From Nitrospira sp. (GTDB lineage: Bacteria; Nitrospirota; Nitrospiria; Nitrospirales; Nitrospiraceae), in the NCBI GenBank assembly GCA_015904075.1, contig JABMDH010000013.1, positions 12,656 through 22,266 of the forward strand: a stretch of 9,611 bases of DNA. The letters run 5' to 3'. The position numbers were made by a program, and so were the translations under genes. The notes beneath the pieces were generated by a model, which was given only the letters and a program-made list of their open reading frames with translations, did no database searches and was not told the DNA's origin. Within the stretch, counting starts at the first letter, position 1. Each line of letters begins with the position of its first letter. This document shows positions 1 through 6,132 of this stretch, piece after piece.

Positions 1-593
1 GAAGAGAGAGGCCGAATGAAGCTGGACGTTTCGATCGGCATTCTCTACACCGCCACGATGGCGCTGGCGATCCTGTTCATCGGCTTGATGAAAACCTATA
101 ACGCCGAAGTGTACGGCTATTTGTTCGGCAGTGTGCTGTCGGTGAGTAGCGATGAACTGCGCGTTATCGGAGGATTGGCCATCCTCGTGCTTGGACTCAT
201 CCTGATATTCTCAAAAGAACTGTACTTTATCGCCTTCGATCAAGAGATGGCTGATGCGTCCGGCATTCCGGCCCGCGCCATCTTCTTTCTCCTGCTGACG
301 CTCGTCGCCCTCACCGTCGTCGTGTCGCTCAAAACCGTCGGCGCCATCCTCGTGTTTGCCATGATCCTGATTCCGGCTTCGACGGCGTATCAACTCACAC
401 ATAGCCTCATGACCCTGACCCTCTATTCCGTCATCATCGGCACCACGACATCGGTGGCCGGCGTGCTGATCTCCGCCTTCTGGACGTGCCTTCTGGGCCT
501 GCCATCGTGTTGCTTGCGACCACGGTGTTTTTCCTCTCAATCTTGCTCTCTCCCAAAAAACTCAAACGTACCGCCTCCGCCCATGCCCACTGA
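1..593 (+). pseudogene. znuB: Metal ABC transporter permease (ZnuB-like), copy A, 5' cut by window edge, frameshifted
   Basis: This is the second copy of the zinc/manganese ABC-3 family inner-membrane permease whose intact version lies at 4245-5075. The window opens at the codon for residue 80 of that protein, and translation matches it almost perfectly up to Phe-Trp (residues 239-240). There a GGG run in the intact copy (TTCTGGGACGTG) is GG here (TTCTGGACGTG, 479-489). This one-base loss shifts the frame, and the shifted frame runs to a TGA at 613-615 with an unrelated tail of about 40 residues. Restoring one G gives a normal ending (AspValProSerGlyProAla...AlaHisAlaHis) and a TGA at 591-593, the position matching the intact copy. 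About 26 substitutions separate the copies over the first 483 bases, and only one (Leu/Met) changes the protein. The gene was therefore under selection until very recently, or the lost base is a sequencing error. The lost segment is the last membrane helix region and tail. Confidence 0.85.
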
Positions 594-1342
594 CACAACT
601 CCTCTGACTGCCTGAACGCCCCATGAGCCGGCCTGAGGTCGCTGCTTGATGTGCGAAGAAAATTCGGTTATTTAGAGGCTGTCTTTTTGACGTATTGAAG
701 GAGAACCAATATGCGAATTCCCGTCTTGCAGGCCTGTGTGATTAGCTGTGCGATGGCAAGTGCCATCTTCATCATGACTCCTGTTCACCAGGCGTTGGCA
801 GAGGACAGCAAACAGAGCTTCGGGGGCATTGAGGCTAGAAAATGGGTGCTAGGCGCACGCGCCGGGTTTTCGCCTTTGACACAATCGCTGACGGATAATG
901 ATCCTCGAATTTCGACCGACGTCGGCCCCTTGGTGAACTTCCAGGCACTGTACAGCTTAAACACGTGGCTCTTAGTGGGAATGATGCTCGAATGGGAACG
1001 CCACGGCGTCGTGAGGGAACGGCGGTTCGGCGACCTTGATTTGGGGCATCAAGACACGGTGTCGGTGTTGCCGACCGTTGAGCTTCGGCCCGTCAAGCTT
1101 GGACCGGTCGTGCCCTATGCCAACATGAGTTTCGGTGTGAACGTGAACAGCTTTGGTGAATCGACCGACGATCGCATCAGCCCCAGTAACACCTTCGCCT
1201 GGCGGCTTGGCTGGGGCGCCGACTATATGCTCAATCAACAGTTCGCCCTCAACGTAGAAATGGCCTACAAACGTAACGACGGCCATGCCAGAATCGACGG
1301 CGATCGCGTGAACGATTGGAATGCATCATCGTTCGGGTTCTT
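1..1342 (+). repeat. Duplicated block, copy A (permease 3' part plus beta-barrel gene)
   Basis: This stretch is the direct repeat of 4482-5833. The permease parts are about 95% identical, almost all differences being synonymous. The barrel genes are strongly similar outside the signal peptide, with one codon less in copy B. The spacer between the two genes (594-710 against 5076-5204) is poorly conserved, only short patches such as TGTGCGAAG aligning. The left end of copy A is cut by the window, so the duplication may include znuA and znuC upstream. The right limit, 1342, is where copy B departs into a repeat element. Confidence 0.9.
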
Positions 1343-1367
1343 GTTTGGCGCAAAACTGTTTTTCTAA
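711..1367 (+). CDS. Small outer-membrane beta-barrel protein, copy A (intact)
   Basis: A 218-residue secreted protein predicted to form a small outer-membrane beta-barrel. Residues 1-30 form a signal peptide (short basic start, hydrophobic core, AlaLeuAla cleavage site before GluAspSer). The mature part alternates polar and hydrophobic residues in strand-like blocks rich in Gly, Asn and aromatics (for example FGVNVNSFG, WRLGWGADYML, FALNVEMAYKRN). It ends in FGAKLFF, a terminal aromatic residue typical of the beta-signal read by the BAM assembly machine. The start is supported by GAAGGAG at 697-703, seven bases before the ATG. It lies 117 bases after the restored stop of the copy A permease. 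The size fits an 8-stranded barrel of the OmpW/OmpA-like superfamily, but the exact family and substrate cannot be read from sequence. A near-identical second copy starts at 5205 and lacks this ending. A role in metal passage is only a guess from its neighbours. Confidence 0.8.
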   Translation: MRIPVLQACVISCAMASAIFIMTPVHQALAEDSKQSFGGIEARKWVLGARAGFSPLTQSLTDNDPRISTDVGPLVNFQALYSLNTWLLVGMMLEWERHGVVRERRFGDLDLGHQDTVSVLPTVELRPVKLGPVVPYANMSFGVNVNSFGESTDDRISPSNTFAWRLGWGADYMLNQQFALNVEMAYKRNDGHARIDGDRVNDWNASSFGFLFGAKLFF

Positions 1368-1415
1368 CCCGTAGCCTTTATGCCGGTTTGCTGCTTGATC
1401 GTTTTACCGCCTGTT

Positions 1416-1498
1416 TCTCGTGAAGCGTATCTCGTATCTCACAAACAAAGATGTCCGATACGGACACGCTTTTTCTGTCCTGCGCTTCACGAGATACG
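1416..1498. repeat. Inverted-repeat element with nested hairpin, between beta-barrel gene and anmK remnant
   Basis: TCTCGTGAAGCG (1416-1427) is perfectly complementary to CGCTTCACGAGA (1483-1494). The overlapping CGTATCTCGT (1426-1435) is also perfectly complementary to ACGAGATACG (1489-1498). The two pairings compete, because the left arm looks like a permuted tandem of a 14-base unit, CGTATCTCGTGAAG. Between the arms lies a perfect hairpin, TGTCCG-ATA-CGGACA (1452-1466). The element sits in sequence that looks non-coding, in the convergent gap after the beta-barrel stop, although the anmK reading frame runs through it by chance. It resembles a dispersed intergenic repeat; a terminator role is possible, but there is no clean U-tract. 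Confidence 0.7.
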
Positions 1499-1550
1499 AG
1501 CGACAAAGAGCGGAACGGTGGATCGGCGCTGGCAGCAGAAATGTACGCGC

Positions 1551-1586
1551 TATTATTCCGTCCGGGCCTGCTTGCTCCGGCTCCAG
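1551..1586 (-). repeat. Dispersed short repeat, copy 1 (at the anmK break point)
   Basis: Bases 1563-1586 (plus strand begins CGGGCCTGCTTGCTCCGG) are identical to 6109-6132 over 24 bases. With four mismatches the match extends to 1551-1586 against 6097-6132. Similarity ends abruptly at 1586, where recognisable anmK begins. Read on the minus strand in the frame used by the GNAT gene at the other copy, this segment also encodes SerLysGlnAlaArg-x-Glu-stop, so the unit can supply a protein ending. Confidence 0.8.
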
Positions 1587-2259
1587 CCGCACGCCCCTCC
1601 CGATCCATCGACATGCGCCCATTCGTAATCCGCGCCATCAATCCATCCAACACCATGTTGGCCGGACCGGTGTCGAATGCCATCAGACCGTCAAAGCCGG
1701 ATCCTCTCGGCAGATAGGTCACATTGCTGATCCCGCCGAGGTTCACGATAAGCCGCGCGCGGCGGGGATGACGGAACAGCAACGCATGTACGCCCGGAGT
1801 CAGCGGCGCCCCCTGCCCTCCGGCAGCCATATCGCGTGGACGAAAATCCGCAACCGTAGTCACTCCCGTTCGTTCGGCAATCACGGCAGGTTCGGCGATC
1901 TGAAAGGTGGAACGAATAGCGCCGACACCCGCATCCTTGATCCCGTATGGAAGATGATGGACGGTCTGGCCATGAGAACCGATAAGATCGATGTCCTTCG
2001 GGTGTAACTTCGCAGCACGAATGGCGCCGAGCGCGGCATTGGCAAACCATTCGCCCAACAGCACATTGAGATGACAGAGCTCCGAAACGGTGCCCGACAC
2101 GGATGCGGATAAAATGCGTTGGCGAAGCGACCGCGGATACGGCAGTGGGTAAAACGACATCATCTTGATGCGAAGACCCGCTTTGCGAGGGCCAATTTCG
2201 ACCAGCGCCGCATCGACGCCGTCACCGGACGTTCCTGACATCAACCCGACAACTTTCAT

Positions 2260-2432
2260 GACGGAGCCATCCTTTCCCACCCCTTCAACCGGGAATCGGC
2301 TTTCGGAGGTGCTACGCTAATAGAACTTTTGCCGCCGGTCAAGCCGGACAGCTCAGAGGGAAAACTGAACAGGACGTCCCTGCCGCCCGTCACGTTGACA
2401 TGGCAGAACCTGAGTGTTACCGTCCCCAGCCC
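2260..2432. promoter_or_regulatory. Divergent intergenic region between anmK remnant and znuA
   Basis: This 173-bp gap must hold the promoter of the znuACB operon and probably that of anmK. I see no convincing Zur-, Fur- or MntR-type palindrome. A perfect TTGACA hexamer at 2395-2400 points towards znuA, but the hexamer 17 bases further on (TACCGT) is a poor -10 match and the implied start site would be almost on top of the 2433 ATG. The region is assigned by position only. Confidence 0.35.
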
Positions 2433-3380
2433 ATGTTTCCGATAGACCAAGTAAAACGCTCACCCGCTTCGATTGCCCTTTTGGCCCTGCTGGCCCTAAT
2501 CAGCCCGGCCTTGCCGTCTTCTGCAGAGCCCGCTCACACTCCGATCAATATCGTGGTAACCATTCCCGTCCTCAAGGATCTGGCGGAGCAGGTCGGAGGA
2601 CCGTATGTGCAGGTAAAGTCTTTGCTCAGCGGCTATGAGAATGAACACACCTACTCCCCGAAACCCACTGATTTGGTCGCGGTACGAAAAGCCCAACTAT
2701 TGTTCGAGATCGGCACCGGATTAGAGGTATGGGTCGCCTCGCTGGTGAAGAACGCCGGAAGCCCGTCGCTACGCGTCGTGACCACCTCTCAAGGCGTCGG
2801 TCTGATTCGTGACCACGTTGACCTGCATCATACTGACCACCAAGAGAATGGCGAACATGCGTCGGGCGGGAACCCCCATATCTGGCTGGACCCTGAAAAC
2901 GTCGCTATCATGCTGCGCCATATCACTGCAGCCTTGATCAAGATCGACCCCGCTCATGCCGAGACCTACCGCAACAACCAGGCGACCTATCTTCAGCGAT
3001 TGGACCGGCTACGTAACGAATTGTCCGATCGGGTGAAATCGTTACCGGATCGTCGCTTCGTCACGCACCATCCGGCCTGGCCCTATATGGCCAGGCGATT
3101 CGGCTTCGATATCGCCGCAACGATTCAAGTGCAAACGGGCACGGAACCCTCCGCCCTGCAGTTGCAAGCACTGATCGCGAAAATCAAGAAAGACCACATC
3201 AAAGTCATTGTGTCTGAGATTCAACTGAGCCAAAAACTCCCCGATCTCCTGGGCAAAGAAACCAAGGCCCGGGTCATCGTCCTGACTGCCTTGCCTGGTG
3301 GCTTACCGGGAACCGACAGCTACCTCGACATGCTCCGCTATAATGTGCTCCAATTGGCCAACGCGTTGGAGAACCCCTAG
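2433..3380 (+). CDS. znuA: Zinc ABC transporter periplasmic substrate-binding protein (ZnuA-like)
   Basis: This cluster A-I solute-binding protein captures zinc (possibly manganese) in the periplasm and delivers it to the ZnuB permease. It is 315 residues from the ATG at 2433. That start gives a clean signal peptide (basic ValLysArg near residue 8, then a Leu/Ala-rich core, SerSerAla cleavage near residue 31); an in-frame ATG at 2400 would only add 11 polar residues. No strong ribosome site is seen for either. The predicted metal ligands are Glu71-His72 (in ENEHTYSPKPTD), His149 (GNPHIWLDPENV) and His213 (THHPAWPYMARRFG). The stretch HHTDHQENGEH at about 132-142 is the His/acid-rich loop typical of zinc-type members. 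The Asp that many relatives carry in a C-terminal LeuAspProLeu segment appears as LeuThrAlaLeu by my alignment. There is no lipobox Cys, so the protein should be soluble. It is the first gene of znuA-znuC-znuB, followed 31 bases later by znuC. Confidence 0.9.
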   Translation: MFPIDQVKRSPASIALLALLALISPALPSSAEPAHTPINIVVTIPVLKDLAEQVGGPYVQVKSLLSGYENEHTYSPKPTDLVAVRKAQLLFEIGTGLEVWVASLVKNAGSPSLRVVTTSQGVGLIRDHVDLHHTDHQENGEHASGGNPHIWLDPENVAIMLRHITAALIKIDPAHAETYRNNQATYLQRLDRLRNELSDRVKSLPDRRFVTHHPAWPYMARRFGFDIAATIQVQTGTEPSALQLQALIAKIKKDHIKVIVSEIQLSQKLPDLLGKETKARVIVLTALPGGLPGTDSYLDMLRYNVLQLANALENP

Positions 3381-3411
3381 CAGTGTCCCTTGGTCTCCGG
3401 TGGCTCCCGCG

Positions 3412-4227
3412 ATGGAAGGAGTGCCTGACTCCGTGCCGACAGATTCCCACGAACCGATCATTCGGTTCGACCACGCATCATTCGGATTTTCCGGCGTCAT
3501 TGCGCTCAAGGACATTTCGCTGTCCATCGATGCCGGCGAGTTTGTCGGAGTCATCGGTCCGAACGGATCGGGGAAAACCACTCTCTGCAGGGCGGTCTTG
3601 GGACTCATGGCTCCGATTGAGGGCCATCTTCACATTTTCGACTGTGCCTGCGACAAATTACGATGTCATCACCGTGCGAAAATCGGCTATCTCCCGCAGA
3701 AAGGCGTTGTGGATCGGAATTTTCCGGTCACGGTGCTCGAAACAGTCATGATGGGCCGTTACGGAGCACTCGGATTGTTCAGCCGTCCAGGAGCCAACGA
3801 CCGTGAAATCGCCATGGCGGCACTGGCGCACGTATCGATGGAGGGACACAAAGATACCGCACTTGGCCATTTGTCAGGAGGCCAGCAGCAACGCGTATTC
3901 ATCGCGCGGGCATTAGCGCAACAACCGAAAGTGTTGCTGTTGGACGAGCCCACCACCGGGCTGGATATCACGACGCAACATAACGTCATCGAGCTCGTTC
4001 AACACCTGCACGAAGAATTGAAGTTGACCGTACTGTTGATCACTCATGACATCAACATGATCCGCTCCCGCGTCGATCGGCTGGTGCTCCTCAAGACCAG
4101 GCTCTACGCCGCCGGCCCGCCCGCCGATGTCCTCAAACCGGACATCCTCAGCGCGGTCTATGGCAAAGACCTGGTGATCACGGAAAAAGATCTCGTGATC
4201 GTTGAGGACTACCATCACCATCACTGA
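3412..4227 (+). CDS. znuC: Zinc ABC transporter ATP-binding protein (ZnuC-like)
   Basis: Cytoplasmic ATPase that powers the ZnuB channel. It is 271 residues from the ATG at 3412, and all nucleotide-binding motifs are present: Walker [10 protein letters not shown] (49-57), Q-loop Gln96 in YLPQKG, signature LSGGQQQR (154-161), Walker B VLLLDEP (174-180) and the switch His212 in LITHD. The family core starts at [13 protein letters not shown], so the start is uncertain: GTG at 3433 has GGAAGGAG at 3414-3421 eleven bases upstream and may be the true one, giving 264 residues. An even longer reading from 3298 overlaps znuA in another frame and is unlikely. The protein ends in GluAspTyr followed by four His, which may be incidental or may help bind metal. 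It lies 31 bases after znuA (52 with the GTG start) and 17 bases before znuB, consistent with one transcript. Its neighbours make zinc the best substrate call; manganese is the alternative. Confidence 0.92.
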   Translation: MEGVPDSVPTDSHEPIIRFDHASFGFSGVIALKDISLSIDAGEFVGVIGPNGSGKTTLCRAVLGLMAPIEGHLHIFDCACDKLRCHHRAKIGYLPQKGVVDRNFPVTVLETVMMGRYGALGLFSRPGANDREIAMAALAHVSMEGHKDTALGHLSGGQQQRVFIARALAQQPKVLLLDEPTTGLDITTQHNVIELVQHLHEELKLTVLLITHDINMIRSRVDRLVLLKTRLYAAGPPADVLKPDILSAVYGKDLVITEKDLVIVEDYHHHH

Positions 4228-4244
4228 AGAGCTGGCAGATTACG

Positions 4245-5075
4245 ATGCTGGAACTCCTGACCTACGACTTCATGCAACGGTCTCTCCTCGCGGCGGCGAT
4301 GGTGGGCGGGCTCTGTTCGGTCGTCGGGGTGTTCGTTGTTCTACGCGGCCTCGCCTTTGTAGGGGCCGGCACGTCACACGCGGCGTTTGCCGGAGTCGCG
4401 CTGGGTTATTTGATGGGCTGGCCGCCGTTGTTGCTGGCCATTCTGTTCGGACTTGCGACCGTGTGGATCACCGGATGGGTTGAAGAGAGAGGCCGAATGA
4501 AGCTGGACGTTTCGATCGGCATTCTCTACACCGCCACAATGGCACTGGCCATCCTGTTCATCGGCCTGATGAAAACCTATAACGCCGAAGTGTACGGCTA
4601 TTTATTCGGCAGCGTGCTGTCGGTGAGCAGCGATGAACTGCGCGTGATCGGCGGATTGGCCATTCTCGTCCTTGGACTCATCCTGATCTTCTCAAAAGAA
4701 CTGTACTTTATCGCCTTCGATCAAGAGATGGCGGACGCGTCCGGCATTCCGGCCCGCGCCATCTTCTTTCTCCTCCTGACGCTCGTCGCCCTCACCGTCG
4801 TCGTATCGCTGAAAACCGTCGGCGCCATCCTCGTGTTTGCCATGATCCTGATTCCGGCTTCGACGGCATATCAACTCACGCACAGCCTTATGACCCTGAC
4901 CCTCTATTCCGTCATCATCGGCACGACGACATCAGTAGCCGGCGTGATGATCTCCGCATTCTGGGACGTGCCTTCAGGGCCTGCGATTGTGCTCCTCGCC
5001 ACAACGGTGTTTTTTCTTTCGGTCCTGCTCTCTCCAAAAAAAGCAAAACGCACCGCTCCCGCTCATGCCCACTGA
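4245..5075 (+). CDS. znuB: Zinc ABC transporter permease (ZnuB-like), copy B (intact)
   Basis: Inner-membrane channel subunit of the zinc importer, ABC-3 family, 276 residues, a normal length. Several strongly hydrophobic segments are visible, around residues 14-34, 38-55, 57-77, 90-108, 123-145, 163-188, 193-212, 220-238 and 245-262. The N-terminal part has LRGLAFVGAGTSHAAFAGVALGY, the conserved cytoplasmic coupling region expected to contact the ATPase, and FDQEMADASGIPAR is the usual loop in the second half. The start is the ATG at 4245, 17 bases after the znuC stop; only a weak purine patch (GAAGAG, 4226-4231) precedes it, so translational coupling is likely. The tail ends AlaHisAlaHis. 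From residue 80 on, a near-identical frameshifted copy opens the window at base 1. The beta-barrel gene follows 129 bases downstream, as in the other copy. Confidence 0.93.
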   Translation: MLELLTYDFMQRSLLAAAMVGGLCSVVGVFVVLRGLAFVGAGTSHAAFAGVALGYLMGWPPLLLAILFGLATVWITGWVEERGRMKLDVSIGILYTATMALAILFIGLMKTYNAEVYGYLFGSVLSVSSDELRVIGGLAILVLGLILIFSKELYFIAFDQEMADASGIPARAIFFLLLTLVALTVVVSLKTVGAILVFAMILIPASTAYQLTHSLMTLTLYSVIIGTTTSVAGVMISAFWDVPSGPAIVLLATTVFFLSVLLSPKKAKRTAPAHAH

Positions 5076-5833
5076 GATGATGATTTCTGAGCACCGTACC
5101 GCCCATGAATGCGGAGGCTGCATGGCCGGCTGTCTCGCACTTGCTGTGCGAAGCGAATTAGGCTATGACAGATCGTCTCTTGGACAGATCGGAGGATGAA
5201 CGATATGCGAATTCAAGCACTGCGAACTTGTGTAATCGGGTGTGCCCTGGCAAGCATGGTCTCAATCGTGGCCCCTGTTCCCCGGGCGGTGGCAGAGGAC
5301 AGCAAACAGAGCTTCGGCGGCATCGAGGCGAGAAAATGGGTCCTCGGCGCGCGTGCCGGGTTTACGCCCTTGACGCAGACGCTGACGGACAGTTTTCGGA
5401 GTTCGACAGATGTCGGCCCCTTGGTGAACTTCCAAGCCATGTATAGCCTGAACACCTGGCTTTTGATGGGCATGATGCTGGAGTGGGAACGCCATGGGGT
5501 TGATCGGGAACGGACGTTTGGAGACACGGATCTGGGGCATCAAGACACGGTGTCGGTATTGCCGACCGTTGAGCTTCGGCCCGTCAAGCTTGGACCGGTC
5601 GTGCCCTACGTCAACATGAGTTTCGGCGTGAACGTCAATAGCTTCGGGGAAGAGGGCGGCAATCGCATCAGTCCCAGTAACACCTTCGCCTGGCGACTTG
5701 GGTGGGGCGCCGATTACATGCTCAACCAACAGTTCGCCCTCAATGTAGAAATGGCGTACAAACGTAACGACGGCCATGCCAGGATCGACGGCACTCGCGT
5801 AAACGATTGGAATGCGTCGTCGTTCGGGTTCTT
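4482..5833 (+). repeat. Duplicated block, copy B (permease 3' part plus beta-barrel gene)
   Basis: This is the partner of 1-1342, displaced by 4481 bases in the permease and about 4491-4494 in the barrel gene. The permease is intact here, whereas the barrel gene is cut at 5833, where the sequence passes from GGGTTCTT straight into non-homologous repeat DNA. The two copies therefore carry complementary damage. Copy A starts at the window edge, so the real extent of the duplication is not visible. Confidence 0.9.
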
Positions 5834-5996
5834 ACTAACATGCTGCGGAAAAACTCACTTCGGGCATAAGATATCCTGGAATTCTCGTCGAATAGTGCGG
5901 ACAGTGTCAAAGTCTCAGGATGCTCAAAATGGCCGTCCAGCAAGGCCGCAGCGAGCGAAGGGGCGCGGCGTATGCTTCAGTACGTTGAGCCTCTGA
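5205..5996 (+). pseudogene. Outer-membrane beta-barrel protein, copy B, C-terminus replaced by repeat sequence
   Basis: This is the second copy of the barrel gene at 711-1367. The start is taken as ATG 5205 because it aligns with copy A (MetArgIle) and has GGAGG at 5191-5195 nine bases upstream; an ATG at 5196 touches that site. A signal peptide is present (cleavage AlaValAla before GluAspSer). The signal peptides have diverged, while the mature parts are very close. Homology covers about 209 residues and stops after SSFGFL at base 5833. In place of the last strand end and terminal Phe seen in copy A (FGAKLFF), the frame runs 54 more residues through repeat DNA, is rich in Arg, Lys and Ser, and stops at 5994-5996. 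Loss of the C-terminal aromatic beta-signal should impair BAM-dependent assembly, so I call it a probable pseudogene. A residual function for the altered 263-residue product cannot be excluded. Confidence 0.75.
5834..5915. repeat. Repeat-like segment at the end of the truncated beta-barrel gene
   Basis: This 82-base stretch begins exactly where copy B of the barrel gene loses homology to copy A. On the minus strand its inner edge reads GTGAGTTTTTCCGCAGCATG then TTAG, encoding ValSerPheSerAlaAlaCys-stop. I remember this short ending at the 3' ends of many unrelated Nitrospira open reading frames, but I cannot verify that here. It abuts the palindromic element at 5916-6069. No protein domain is recognised. 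Confidence 0.45.
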
Positions 5997-6069
5997 GCGA
6001 TGCGACCTGCCTGCGCGAAGCGCTTCGGCGAAGGCAGGGAACGCCGCTGGCGGACGTTTCAGCATCCTG
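5916..6069. repeat. Palindromic intergenic element (REP/MITE-like) with terminal inverted repeats
   Basis: The 154-base element is bounded by imperfect inverted repeats: CAGGATGCTCAAAATGGCCG... (5916-5941) against the complement of ...CGTTTCAGCATCCTG (6046-6069). Nine outer bases match perfectly, then AAA, then a GTCC/CCAGC-rich part with small gaps. Inside, GCGAGCGAAGGGGC...GTATGCTTCAGTAC...GCCTCTGAGCGATGCG forms a second imperfect palindrome. CCTGCCTGCGCGAAGCGCTT through AAGGCAGG (6006-6038) forms a third, nearly perfect hairpin. No transposase is encoded, so it resembles a non-autonomous element. It separates the broken beta-barrel gene from the convergent GNAT gene and contributes the barrel frame's stop codon. 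Confidence 0.7.
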
Positions 6070-6096
6070 CTAAGTTGCGGGGCTTGTTCTATGCCG

Positions 6097-6132
6097 TACT
6101 ACTCCGAACGGGCCTGCTTGCTCCGGCTCCAG
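6097..6132 (-). repeat. Dispersed short repeat, copy 2 (3' end of GNAT gene)
   Basis: Bases 6109-6132 are identical over 24 bases to 1563-1586, and 6097-6132 matches 1551-1586 at 32 of 36 positions. Here the repeat encodes the last residues of the acetyltransferase (SerArgSerLysGlnAlaArgSerGlu) and its TAG stop. The upstream flank is normal GNAT sequence and the downstream flank is the palindromic repeat region. Confidence 0.8.

Larger units (their letters stand above)
1378..2259 (-). pseudogene. anmK: 1,6-anhydro-N-acetylmuramic acid kinase, C-terminally truncated
   Basis: AnmK phosphorylates 1,6-anhydro-MurNAc to MurNAc-6-phosphate in the cytoplasm, a step of cell-wall recycling. From the ATG at 2259 the protein shows the family's ASKHA-fold motifs in order: the N-terminal phosphate-binding GLMSGTSGDGVDAA, GSHGQTVHHLP, ADFRPRDMAAGGQGAPLTPG, LIVNLGGISNVTYLP and AFDTGPANMVLDGLM, whose Asp belongs to the catalytic site. 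Similarity stops after MDREGRAA (about base 1587). The remaining 70 or so residues come from repeat sequence, are unlike any AnmK, and end at a TAA at 1378-1380. Family members are about 360-380 residues, so roughly 130 C-terminal residues, including the usual PKSTGRE-type motif, are missing and the enzyme is probably dead. A GTG at 2280 is an alternative start, but the ATG begins exactly where the family does and has AAAGGA ten bases upstream. The break coincides with a 24-base repeat (1563-1586). Confidence 0.85.

Noticed and set aside
1420..2007. Long plus-strand open frame opposite anmK
   Set aside because: It is antisense to clear AnmK motifs, with low-complexity Arg/His/Pro-rich translation and no ribosome site; a shadow of GC-rich codon use.
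2395..2423. TTGACA hexamer as a sigma-70 promoter for znuA
   Set aside because: The -10 partner is poor and the start site would almost coincide with the ATG; mentioned only as a weak possibility.
4213..4227. CATCACCATCAC-like run coding HisHisHisHis at the end of znuC, resembling a cloning tag
   Set aside because: It has only four His, flows naturally from the reading frame, and is followed directly by the znuB gene; no vector sequence is present.
5262..5777. 171-codon minus-strand frame opposite the copy B barrel gene (and 972-1286 opposite copy A)
   Set aside because: It follows from the coding pattern of the real gene; the translation has no domain features and its extent differs between copies.
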